DNA of 26,066 bases, taken from NCBI GenBank assembly GCA_019416685.1, contig DXWV01000058.1, forward strand, positions 1 to 26,066, written 5' to 3'. This DNA is from Bacteroides sp. GTDB lineage: Bacteria > Bacteroidota > Bacteroidia > Bacteroidales > Bacteroidaceae. Both the position numbers and the translations under genes were made by a program. The notes below the pieces were generated by a model. The model was not told the DNA's origin. It made no database searches and saw only the letters and a list, made by a program, of their open reading frames with translations. Of the stretch, positions 15,608 to 23,207 are shown piece by piece; position 1 is the stretch's first letter; each line of letters opens with the position of its first letter.

Positions 15608-18310
15608 ATGATAGTATCATTTAATATTGAATATCGTACCAGCTGGGGAGAAGAAGTAAGAGTCACAGGCTCCATCCCCGAATTGGGTGAAGACAATCCC
15701 GAATGCTCCATTCCCCTCCACACTGTAGATGGAATTCATTGGACAACAGAGATTGAAATACAACTCCCCAATGAAGAATTTGTGAATTATAGTTATCTCA
15801 TCTGGCAAGACGGGAAAGTAGTCCGCAATGAGTGGAATAGTTTTCCCCGCCGCCTCTATTTAACAGGTGACAGTAAGAAAAGATACTGCATCAATGACTG
15901 CTGGAAGAATCTTCCGGAACAGCAGTACTTCTATAGTTCAGCTTTCACTGAATCATTGCTGGCACATCATAATAGAGCCGGTGTACCACAAAGTTACAAA
16001 AAAAGTCTGGTAATAAAAGCATATGCTCCACGCGTCAACGAAGACTACTGCGTGGCTATCTGTGGCAACCAAAAAGCACTGGGTGACTGGAATCCTGACA
16101 AAGCATTGCTAATGAGTGATATCAACTTCCCAGAGTGGCAGGTCGAAATGGATGCAAGCAAACTTAAATTCCCATTAGAATACAAATTCGTTCTCTACAA
16201 TAAAAAGGAGAAACGTGCCGAAACATGGGAAAATAATCCAAATCGCTATATGGCTAACCCGGAATTGAAAGCGAACGAAACGCTTGTCATCTCCGACCGG
16301 TACGTCTATTTTAATACCCCCGCATGGAAAGGTGCCGGCGTAGCCGTGCCTGTATTCTCACTAAAATCAGAAAAGAGCTTTGGTGTAGGAGACTTCGGAG
16401 ACTTGAAACGCATGGTTGACTGGGCCGTAAGTACGAACCAGAAAATAGTACAAATCCTGCCTATTAACGATACGACGATGACTCACACCTGGACGGATTC
16501 TTATCCGTACAACAGCATCTCTATCTATGCTTTTCACCCCATGTATGCCGATCTCAAAAAGATGGGTACACTGAAAGACAAAGAAGCAGCTACCGTCTTT
16601 AATCAAAAGCAGAAAGAGCTGAATGCACTTTCTACAATTGACTACGAAGCAGTGAATCAGACAAAGTGGGAATACTTCCGTCTTATCTTCCGTCAGGAAG
16701 GTGAAAAGGTGCTGGCTTCCAAAGTATTCAAGAAGTTCTTTGAAGCCAACAAAGAGTGGTTGCAGCCATACGCTGTATTCAGTTATCTGCGCGATGCTTT
16801 CAAAACGCCTAACTTCCGCGAATGGCCCCGCCATAACGTATACAACGCAGAGGAGATAGAAAAAATGTGCCAACCGGGATCTGTCGATTATCCCTTTATC
16901 TCAATCTATTTCTATATCCAATTCAACCTACACCTGCAATTGCTTGAAGCGACTACATATGCCCGCGAAAACGGGGTAGTACTGAAAGGTGACATTCCTA
17001 TCGGTATCAGTCGCAACAGTGTGGAAGCCTGGACGGAACCTTACTATTTCAACCTCAACGGTCAAGCCGGTGCTCCACCCGATGACTTCTCTGTAAACGG
17101 CCAAAACTGGGGATTCCCAACCTATAACTGGGATGTTATGGAACAAGATGGTTATAGCTGGTGGATGAAACGTTTCCGGAAAATGGCGGAATACTTCGAT
17201 GCCTACCGCATCGACCACATTCTGGGTTTCTTCCGTATCTGGGAGATACCGATGCATGCCGTTCACGGACTGTTAGGACAGTTTGTACCCGCCCTGCCAA
17301 TGAGCCGGGAAGAGATAGAAAGTTATGGACTTCCTTTCCGTGAAGAATTCCTGAAACCTTATATACACGAATATTTCTTAGGACAAGTGTTCGGACCACA
17401 CACCGATTATGTGAAACAGACATTTATCGAGCCAACCGATACCTGGGAAGTATATCGTATGCGTGATGAGTTTGACACGCAACGTAAAGTAGAAGCCTTC
17501 TTTGCCGGAAAAACAGATGAGGATAGTATATGGATTCGTGACGGGTTGTATGCGCTGATCAGCGATGTATTGTTTGTGCCCGACCGTCAGGAAGCAGATA
17601 AATACCACCCGCGTATCAGCGTACAGCACGACTTTATCTACCGTTCACTGAACGACTGGGAAAAGGCTGCCTTCAACCGCTTGTACGATCAGTATTACTA
17701 CCATCGCCATAACCAGTTCTGGCAACAGCAAGCAATGAACAAGTTGCCACAGTTGACACAATCTACCCGTATGCTGGTATGCGGTGAAGATCTCGGCATG
17801 ATCCCCGACTGCGTTCCATGGGTAATGAATGACCTGCGCATTCTCAGTCTTGAGATACAGCGCATGCCAAAGAATCCAACTTATGAATTCGGTCATTTGA
17901 ATGAGTATCCGTACCGTTCTGTCTGCACTATCTCAACGCACGATATGTCTACTTTACGTGGTTGGTGGGAAGAAGATTATCAGCAGACACAGCGTTACTA
18001 CAACACCATGCTTGGTCATTATGGCGCTGCTCCGGCAGTGGCTACCCCGGAATTGTGCGAAGAAGTAGTCCGTAACCATCTGTACAGTAATTCCATCCTC
18101 TGTATCCTCTCTTTGCAGGACTGGCTGGCAATAGATGGAAAATGGCGTAATCCAAACGTACAGGAAGAACGTATCAACATACCTGCCAACCCACGGCACT
18201 ATTGGCGCTATCGCATGCATCTGACGCTGGAGCAGTTGATGAAAGCAGAAACCCTGAACGAGAAAATAAAAGAGTTGATTAAACAGACAGGAAGAAAGCC
18301 GGAGAAATAA
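15608..18310 (+). CDS. malQ: 4-alpha-glucanotransferase with N-terminal CBM20-like modules
   Basis: Cytosolic GH77 amylomaltase of 900 residues that moves alpha-1,4-glucan segments between chains and releases glucose in maltodextrin and glycogen use. Two starch-binding CBM20-like modules come first (about 1-110 and 125-235; the second contains ICGNQKALGDWNPDKA). The GH77 domain starts near 245 (KSFGVGDFGDLKRMVDW). Catalytic residues are visible: nucleophile Asp536 in YRIDHILGFFR, acid/base Glu727 in VCGEDLGMIP, and Asp779 in STHDMSTLRGWW. The 250s-like loop and sugar-site segments LPINDTTMTHTW and GAPPDDFSVNGQNWGFPTY are also present. It resembles long plant-DPE2/Bacteroides-type enzymes more than the short E. 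coli form. It is apparently monocistronic and ends at a terminator. Confidence 0.95.
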   Translation: MIVSFNIEYRTSWGEEVRVTGSIPELGEDNPECSIPLHTVDGIHWTTEIEIQLPNEEFVNYSYLIWQDGKVVRNEWNSFPRRLYLTGDSKKRYCINDCWKNLPEQQYFYSSAFTESLLAHHNRAGVPQSYKKSLVIKAYAPRVNEDYCVAICGNQKALGDWNPDKALLMSDINFPEWQVEMDASKLKFPLEYKFVLYNKKEKRAETWENNPNRYMANPELKANETLVISDRYVYFNTPAWKGAGVAVPVFSLKSEKSFGVGDFGDLKRMVDWAVSTNQKIVQILPINDTTMTHTWTDSYPYNSISIYAFHPMYADLKKMGTLKDKEAATVFNQKQKELNALSTIDYEAVNQTKWEYFRLIFRQEGEKVLASKVFKKFFEANKEWLQPYAVFSYLRDAFKTPNFREWPRHNVYNAEEIEKMCQPGSVDYPFISIYFYIQFNLHLQLLEATTYARENGVVLKGDIPIGISRNSVEAWTEPYYFNLNGQAGAPPDDFSVNGQNWGFPTYNWDVMEQDGYSWWMKRFRKMAEYFDAYRIDHILGFFRIWEIPMHAVHGLLGQFVPALPMSREEIESYGLPFREEFLKPYIHEYFLGQVFGPHTDYVKQTFIEPTDTWEVYRMRDEFDTQRKVEAFFAGKTDEDSIWIRDGLYALISDVLFVPDRQEADKYHPRISVQHDFIYRSLNDWEKAAFNRLYDQYYYHRHNQFWQQQAMNKLPQLTQSTRMLVCGEDLGMIPDCVPWVMNDLRILSLEIQRMPKNPTYEFGHLNEYPYRSVCTISTHDMSTLRGWWEEDYQQTQRYYNTMLGHYGAAPAVATPELCEEVVRNHLYSNSILCILSLQDWLAIDGKWRNPNVQEERINIPANPRHYWRYRMHLTLEQLMKAETLNEKIKELIKQTGRKPEK

Positions 18311-18344
18311 AAAAACCTCGTCATTTCCTGAATTTCATAAAAAG

Positions 18345-18378
18345 CGCCTCTCCCTATTAAATCAATTCGGGAGAGGCG
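18345..18378 (+). terminator. Terminator hairpin after malQ
   Basis: Perfect 10-bp stem CGCCTCTCCC/GGGAGAGGCG (18345-18354 and 18369-18378) with a 14-base loop, followed by TTGTTATT. The upstream AAAA tract would give a U tract on the other strand. The stem touches the -33 element of the next promoter. Confidence 0.7.
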
Positions 18379-18408
18379 TTGTTATTATTAAGATATCCTG
18401 TATCTTTG
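18379..18408 (+). promoter_or_regulatory. Promoter for the acyltransferase gene
   Basis: TTG at 18379-18381, a 19-bp spacer, then TATCTTTG at 18401-18408, a full match to the -7 consensus, 27 bp before the ATG. Its TTG begins directly after the malQ terminator stem. Confidence 0.75.
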
Positions 18409-18435
18409 CGACCATAAAATGATACAAACACAACA

Positions 18436-19446
18436 ATGGAAGATAACAAAAGCAAACGCATTGACTTTGTAGACCTCACTAAGGGCGTTTGCATCATTCT
18501 GGTAGTTATGGCCCACATTGGCGGAGCATTTAACAGGTTTGATGAAAACTCCATGGTATCTTGTTTCCGCATGCCGCTTTATTTCTTCATATCCGGTATC
18601 TTCTTTAAATCTTATGAAGGCTTCTTAGGTTTCTTCCTTCGTAAAATCAACAAGCTACTTATCCCATTCACTTTTTTTTATGTCGGAGCTTTTCTGCTAA
18701 AGTATGTCGTATGGAAAATAGCCCCCGGTGTATTTCATCTGCCGGTGCAATGGAGTGAATTACTTGTTGTATTTCACGGGCACGATTTAATCAAGTTCAA
18801 CCCTCCTATCTGGTTTTTGATCGCACTGTTCAATTGTAATATCCTATTCTATTTACTCCATTTCTTACGAGACAGACATCTGAAGCTGGTATTCGCCCTC
18901 ACTCTACTCATCGGAGCAATCGGTTTCTTTATGGGGAAATATCGTTTTGAACTACCATTTTATATAGATGTGGCCATGACAGCTCTGCCATTCTACGTTG
19001 CCGGTTTTTGGATACGCCGTTACAATTTCTTTCTCTTTCCGCATCGGCTCGACAAGCTGATCCCCCTGTTTATCATTGCTGCACTTGCCATCATGTATTT
19101 CGTTGCTTTCACCCCGGGGATGCGTACCAACAGTTATCATGGCAATATCTTCCAGTTCTATATAGCCGCTTTTGCCGGTATCTTTATGATTATGTTGCTG
19201 TGCAAGAGGGTGAAGCACATACCTATAATCTCTTATCTGGGACGTTATTCGGTAATCACGCTTGGTATTCATGCACCGATACTTCATTTTTCCGGTCAGC
19301 TCGTATCACGGTATATTCATAACGAATGGGCGTTAGCCTTCACACTACTATTCATAACATTGGGCATCTGTATTGCCGTAACGCCCTTCTTCCTGAAAGT
19401 AATGCCTCAGGTGGTGGCACAGAAAGATTTGATAAGAATCAGGTAA
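18436..19446 (+). CDS. Acyltransferase family 3 membrane protein
   Basis: Inner-membrane protein of 336 residues with about ten hydrophobic helices. The start (RIDFVDLTKGVCIILVVMAH) carries the conserved basic/Asp segment and the His at the end of the first helix that mark acyltransferase family 3 (OafA/NodX/WecH type). The next conserved segment, FRMPLYFFISGIFFK, is also present. Such enzymes O-acylate sugars of polysaccharides, LPS or peptidoglycan. The target here is unknown, and no polysaccharide locus is adjacent. No C-terminal SGNH domain is fused. It has its own promoter. FolB follows after 63 bp with its own -7 element, so the two need not share function. Confidence 0.85.
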   Translation: MEDNKSKRIDFVDLTKGVCIILVVMAHIGGAFNRFDENSMVSCFRMPLYFFISGIFFKSYEGFLGFFLRKINKLLIPFTFFYVGAFLLKYVVWKIAPGVFHLPVQWSELLVVFHGHDLIKFNPPIWFLIALFNCNILFYLLHFLRDRHLKLVFALTLLIGAIGFFMGKYRFELPFYIDVAMTALPFYVAGFWIRRYNFFLFPHRLDKLIPLFIIAALAIMYFVAFTPGMRTNSYHGNIFQFYIAAFAGIFMIMLLCKRVKHIPIISYLGRYSVITLGIHAPILHFSGQLVSRYIHNEWALAFTLLFITLGICIAVTPFFLKVMPQVVAQKDLIRIR

Positions 19447-19466
19447 GAGTTCTATCCGGTTTGTTG

Positions 19467-19474
19467 TATCTTTG
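19467..19474 (+). promoter_or_regulatory. -7 element for folB
   Basis: TATCTTTG, a full match to TAnnTTTG, ending 35 bp before the folB ATG. The -33 element is weak. Confidence 0.5.
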
Positions 19475-19509
19475 TAAAAGTATTCATCTTTTCAAGCCTA
19501 AATACAGTC

Positions 19510-19881
19510 ATGAATATAAACGCCAGTTATATACATTTAGAGAATATACTCTTCTTTGCCCATCACGGAGTAGCTACACAAGAAACGATTGTGGGGAATG
19601 AGTTTTATATCAACCTGAGATTAAAAGTTGGTTTCGCACACGCCATTGAGACAGATGCAGTAGAGGATACTGTGAGTTATGCCGACGTATATACCCTACT
19701 GAAAGAAGAAATGGGAATCCCCTCCAAGCTGTTGGAACATGTATGCGGACGTATTGTAGAAAGATTATTCCGGGATTTTCCTGCCATTGAAGAAATAGAA
19801 ATAAAGTTGTCCAAACGGAATCCACCCATGGGAGCAGATATTGATGCGGCAGGTGTGGAGATGTTTTGCACCAAAGAATGA
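19510..19881 (+). CDS. folB: Dihydroneopterin aldolase
   Basis: Cytosolic enzyme of 123 residues that cleaves 7,8-dihydroneopterin to 6-hydroxymethyl-7,8-dihydropterin and glycolaldehyde in folate synthesis. Family features are the start IHLENILFFAHHGVATQETIVGN with the Glu/His segment, the DTVSYADVYTLLKEEM helix, the substrate-binding Glu in LLEHVCGRIVERLF, and the catalytic Lys in IEIKLSKRNPPMGADID. Length is normal. No other fol gene is next to it. It is followed within 45 bp by a GC-rich repeat array. Confidence 0.93.
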   Translation: MNINASYIHLENILFFAHHGVATQETIVGNEFYINLRLKVGFAHAIETDAVEDTVSYADVYTLLKEEMGIPSKLLEHVCGRIVERLFRDFPAIEEIEIKLSKRNPPMGADIDAAGVEMFCTKE

Positions 19882-19922
19882 GAGATGATGAGGAAGAATT
19901 CACCCCATCATTGAATACTTTT

Positions 19923-20050
19923 TCCCCGGCTCCGAGGAGGAATGTCCTCGGCTCCGGGGAGGAATGTCCTCGGCTCCGGGGAGGAATGTCCTCGGCTCCG
20001 GGGAGGAATGTCCTCGGCTCCGGGGAGGAAAATGTTCCCCGGAGCCGGGA
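19923..20050. repeat. GC-rich 22-bp tandem repeat array with inverted ends
   Basis: Four full 22-bp units start at 19928, 19950, 19972 and 19994, each reading GGCTCCGGGG plus AGGAATGTCCTC; the first has CGAGG for CGGGG. A modified fifth unit (20016-20046) folds as an 11-bp perfect stem, GGCTCCGGGGA with TCCCCGGAGCC. Inside each unit GAGGA-ATG-TCCTC forms a small hairpin. The array begins with TCCCCGGCTCC and ends with GGAGCCGGGA, which are inverted copies apart from one C. It sits between the convergent folB and mgsA genes and is much GC-richer than both. Confidence 0.85.
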
Positions 20051-20152
20051 ATATCAGTCAAAAATCGATTGAATTCAGCACGGGGATAACGCAGAAGGGA
20101 ACTCATTTTTGAGTCCCCCCATCGCCTGCCGAACCTCCCCGTGTGGGAAGCA

Positions 20153-20674
20153 CTATTTCTTTTTCTTCCGTTTATTTACCGATGCTACCGCTTCGGTCAC
20201 TACCGGTTTGTTTTCAAACCGCTTCGTATAGCCGGAATAATCAGGATGAGTCCGTTCATAATCGGGATCAACAAACAGGGGACTCGATATGATATGGTCA
20301 GCTGTAGAACGGTTACAGCAGAATACAATGTTCTCTACACCGGCCAGACGGGTCAATGCTTTCACATCCGTGTCATGTGGTTGCAGCGTCATCGGATCGG
20401 TAAAGAAGAACAGATAATCGATCTCTCCGTCTACAATACGCGAACCCATCTGCTGGTCACCTCCCAACGGACCGGATTTCAGAATCGTAAAGTCCCATTC
20501 AACATCAGGATGTTTCTCTTTCAATGCTTCAAGAATCAGTGTACCGGTCGTACCCGTACAATAGAACTTATGTCCCATCAACAGTTCTGAATTCCAGAGC
20601 ACCCATTCAATCAGATCTCTTTTCATGGCATCATGTGCCACCAGACCTATTTTTCTTACTAACTTTTTTTCCAT
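20153..20674 (-). CDS. mgsA: Methylglyoxal synthase
   Basis: Cytosolic enzyme of 173 residues that converts dihydroxyacetone phosphate to methylglyoxal and phosphate, a bypass of lower glycolysis under phosphate limitation or sugar stress. Motifs are IGLVAHDAMKRDL, CTGTTGTLILEAL (phosphate-binding), LKSGPLGGDQQMGSRI with the catalytic Asp, and FFFTDPMTLQPHDTDVKAL. It is about 20 residues longer than E. coli MgsA, ending in a basic tail (NKRKKKK). It is the last gene of a tight operon, 5 bp after the glycosyltransferase. Confidence 0.95.
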   Translation of the reverse strand: MEKKLVRKIGLVAHDAMKRDLIEWVLWNSELLMGHKFYCTGTTGTLILEALKEKHPDVEWDFTILKSGPLGGDQQMGSRIVDGEIDYLFFFTDPMTLQPHDTDVKALTRLAGVENIVFCCNRSTADHIISSPLFVDPDYERTHPDYSGYTKRFENKPVVTEAVASVNKRKKKK

Positions 20675-20679
20675 TTGTG

Positions 20680-21711
20680 TTATCCTTTAAAGTGAGACAA
20701 TTGGGAGAAACGTTTCCGTCTCTTCACATAAAACTGCCACAAGATACTGCTTTTTATCCGTTCGGGAATAGAATCAACACAAGTTTTTCTCCGATTTTCT
20801 TCACGGGCTTTCAGGAAATAAGAACGAAGCCGTTTATATTCACTTCGTGCATAAAACACTGCTTTAGCATTACCCAACTGCCCTTTCAATAAGTATTGAA
20901 GGGCGGCCACATAGTCGAGAAAAGCCCGTACGCGCATCACCTTATTCAACTCCTGTGAAGGAAGATTTTTATAAAGCATGACAAGATTATTACGAAAATT
21001 GAGATAAGTCTTCCGTGGACTCTCTTTTTTCAGAGTTGCCGCCCCCACATGATAGACAACACTTTGAGGGATACAAACAATACTCCTCCCGCGTGAGCGA
21101 AGCCGCCAGCAAAGATCTATCTCTTCCATATGGGCAAAAAAGCGGGCATCGAGTCCACCTGCATCCATATAATCCGCCCGGCGGATAAACAAAGCTGCTC
21201 CCGTAGCCCAAAATACCGGAGCAATCGTATCATACTGCCCCCGGTCCTCTTCCACTTCATTCATCACACGTCCCCGGCAAAAAGGATAGCCGTAACGGTC
21301 TATGTATCCACCAGCTGCACCGGCATATTCAAACATCTGCTTCTGTCGCCAACTACGTATTTTGGGCTGGCAGGCAGCTACTTCAGGATGGGCATCCATA
21401 TAACTGACAAGTGGTTCGAGCCAATTCTCCGTTACTTCTACATCCGAATTAAGCAGAACCACATATTCCGCATCCACCTTTTGTAAAGCAAGATTGTATC
21501 CTTCTGCAAAGCCGTGATTCTCTTCCAACAAGATCAAACGAGCCATTGGGAAATCATCCCGAAGCATGGCAACAGAAGAATCCGTAGAACCATTATCGGC
21601 CACGCAAACCTCTATATCATCACTATCGGAATGGCAAAGTACCGACGGAAGAAAAGAGCGGAGCATTTCACAACCGTTCCAGTTTAATATAACAACAGAT
21701 ATCTTTTTCAT
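20680..21711 (-). CDS. Family 2 glycosyltransferase
   Basis: Cytosolic or membrane-associated protein of 343 residues with a GT-A fold. The start KISVVILNWNGCEMLRSFL and VCVADNGSTDSS are the nucleotide-sugar binding region, VVLLNSDVEVT carries the metal-binding Asp motif, and FFAHMEEIDLCWRLRSRG holds the probable catalytic acidic residues. It resembles rhamnosyltransferase-like GT2 enzymes that build cell-surface glycans; donor and acceptor are unknown. A basic C-terminal region without clear membrane helices follows. It lies 5 bp after mtaB and 5 bp before mgsA, so all three are co-transcribed although their roles look unrelated. Confidence 0.88.
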   Translation of the reverse strand: MKKISVVILNWNGCEMLRSFLPSVLCHSDSDDIEVCVADNGSTDSSVAMLRDDFPMARLILLEENHGFAEGYNLALQKVDAEYVVLLNSDVEVTENWLEPLVSYMDAHPEVAACQPKIRSWRQKQMFEYAGAAGGYIDRYGYPFCRGRVMNEVEEDRGQYDTIAPVFWATGAALFIRRADYMDAGGLDARFFAHMEEIDLCWRLRSRGRSIVCIPQSVVYHVGAATLKKESPRKTYLNFRNNLVMLYKNLPSQELNKVMRVRAFLDYVAALQYLLKGQLGNAKAVFYARSEYKRLRSYFLKAREENRRKTCVDSIPERIKSSILWQFYVKRRKRFSQLSHFKG

Positions 21712-21716
21712 AGCCT

Positions 21717-23033
21717 TTATAGAATAGTGCCCTTCAATGCCGTACCATCTTCATTAAGCTCTCCCAACAACACATCGACCATTTTATTATCCAACGAAGG
21801 ATCATTTTCTACTTCTACCCGGATATAATTGCCCGTAAAACCATGCATCGGCATGCCCGCCTTGGTCTTTTCCATAAGTACAGGCATTGTCTGCCCAATG
21901 TGACGGACATAAAAAGCTTGTGTTTTTTCATCCGAAAGAGCCAGTAATCTCTGGCTACGCTTATGTTTTTCTTCGGGAGCTACGACATAGTCTATCTTCA
22001 AAGCCTGTGTGCCAGGACGTTCCGAATAGCTGAATACATGCAACTGGGTTACGTCCAATCCAGCAATAAAGCGGTAGGCATCTTCAAAATATTCATCCGT
22101 TTCGCCACGTGTACCCACAATTACATCTACTCCAATAAAAGCATCGGGCATCACTTCCTTGATCTTCTTTATTTTAGAAGCAAACAAAGCCGTGTCATAT
22201 CGACGACGCATTAACTTCAGTACATCATCCGATCCGGACTGCAAGGGTATATGGAAATGCGGCATGAATCTGCAGGAATGAGATACGAATTCAATAATTT
22301 CATCCGTCAGCAGATTAGGCTCAATGGAAGAAATCCGATAACGCTCAATGCCCTCTACCTCATCCAATGCTTTTACCAGATCAAAGAAAGTCTCTCCGGT
22401 AGTTTTACCAAAATCACCAATATTCACCCCTGTAAGTACAATCTCTTTCCCACCTTCGGCAGCTGCCTGACGAGCTTGCTCCACGATAGAAGCAACCGTT
22501 CCGTTACGGCTCCGCCCACGCGCAAAGGGAATCGTACAATAAGAACAGAAATAATCACAACCATCTTGTACCTTCAAGAAAAAGCGGGTACGATCTCCGC
22601 GTGAGCATGAAGGTGCAAACAAACGAATATCTTTTGTAGCCGTTGTATACGCTTCTCCGGCTTCATGCTTTTGCAAATCGCCCAAATACTGAAGCAGATC
22701 CTTCTTTTGCTCAGCACCCAACACAACGTCAACTCCCTCAATCTTCGCCACATCACCCGGTTTAAGCTGCGCATAACATCCCGTCACCACAACAAAAGCT
22801 CCCGGATGTTGCTTCACCAATCGATGAATAGCCTGTCGGCATTTCTTATCTGCCATCTCCGTCACCGAACATGTATTAACCACACAAATATCCGCACGTT
22901 CACCTTTACGTGCCGTACGTACACCTGCTTCACGCAAGGTTTTACCAATAGTCGAGGTCTCTGAGAAATTCAATTTACAGCCTAAAGTATAGTAAACAGC
23001 TGTCTTATCCTGAAATACAGTGGTATCTATCAT
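21717..23033 (-). CDS. mtaB: tRNA t6A37 methylthiotransferase MtaB
   Basis: Radical-SAM enzyme of 438 residues that adds a methylthio group to N6-threonylcarbamoyladenosine at position 37 of tRNAs reading ANN codons. The N-terminal UPF0004 domain supplies three cysteines for one iron-sulfur cluster (YTLGCKLNFSE, VNTCSVTEMADKKC, VTGCYAQ). The radical-SAM cluster is CDYFCSYC (Cys159, Cys163, Cys166), followed by IPFARGRSRN. The TRAM domain closes the protein (VLMEKTK to the end). The CKLN form of the first motif fits MtaB better than MiaB or RimO. It leads the operon with the glycosyltransferase and mgsA. Confidence 0.93.
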   Translation of the reverse strand: MIDTTVFQDKTAVYYTLGCKLNFSETSTIGKTLREAGVRTARKGERADICVVNTCSVTEMADKKCRQAIHRLVKQHPGAFVVVTGCYAQLKPGDVAKIEGVDVVLGAEQKKDLLQYLGDLQKHEAGEAYTTATKDIRLFAPSCSRGDRTRFFLKVQDGCDYFCSYCTIPFARGRSRNGTVASIVEQARQAAAEGGKEIVLTGVNIGDFGKTTGETFFDLVKALDEVEGIERYRISSIEPNLLTDEIIEFVSHSCRFMPHFHIPLQSGSDDVLKLMRRRYDTALFASKIKKIKEVMPDAFIGVDVIVGTRGETDEYFEDAYRFIAGLDVTQLHVFSYSERPGTQALKIDYVVAPEEKHKRSQRLLALSDEKTQAFYVRHIGQTMPVLMEKTKAGMPMHGFTGNYIRVEVENDPSLDNKMVDVLLGELNEDGTALKGTIL

Positions 23034-23058
23034 AATTTTAACAAACGCATATTGGATG

Positions 23059-23066
23059 CAAAGTTA
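23059..23066 (-). promoter_or_regulatory. -7 element for the mtaB operon
   Basis: The minus strand reads TAACTTTG, a full match to TAnnTTTG, ending 25 bp before the mtaB start. No good -33 element is visible. Confidence 0.5.
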
Positions 23067-23123
23067 CACAATCTATGAGAATTAAGTATTAAAAATCAGG
23101 AATTAACAACTCAAGAATTTAAC

Positions 23124-23132
23124 TTATCCACA
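23124..23132 (+). promoter_or_regulatory. Lone perfect DnaA box
   Basis: TTATCCACA, identical to the consensus DnaA-binding 9-mer, lies in the AT-rich spacer between the divergent mtaB and acyl-CoA ligase genes. I saw no second perfect box in the spacer. It could be a regulatory DnaA site or chance. Confidence 0.4.
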
Positions 23133-23176
23133 GACTTTAATTACTATTTTTTAATTCCTAATTAAATTATTATTCC

Positions 23177-23184
23177 TATTTTTG
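23177..23184 (+). promoter_or_regulatory. -7 element for the acyl-CoA ligase gene
   Basis: TATTTTTG, a full match to TAnnTTTG, ending 23 bp before the ATG. Upstream sequence is AT-rich without a clear TTG at 19-21 bp. Confidence 0.5.
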
Positions 23185-23207
23185 CACAATTCACTAAAAA
23201 ACGTGCA

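Noticed and set aside
19866..20106. ORFs on both strands across the GC-rich array, encoding repetitive peptides
   Set aside because: The unit is 22 bp, not a multiple of three, so the frame changes each unit; the open frames are a by-product of high G+C.
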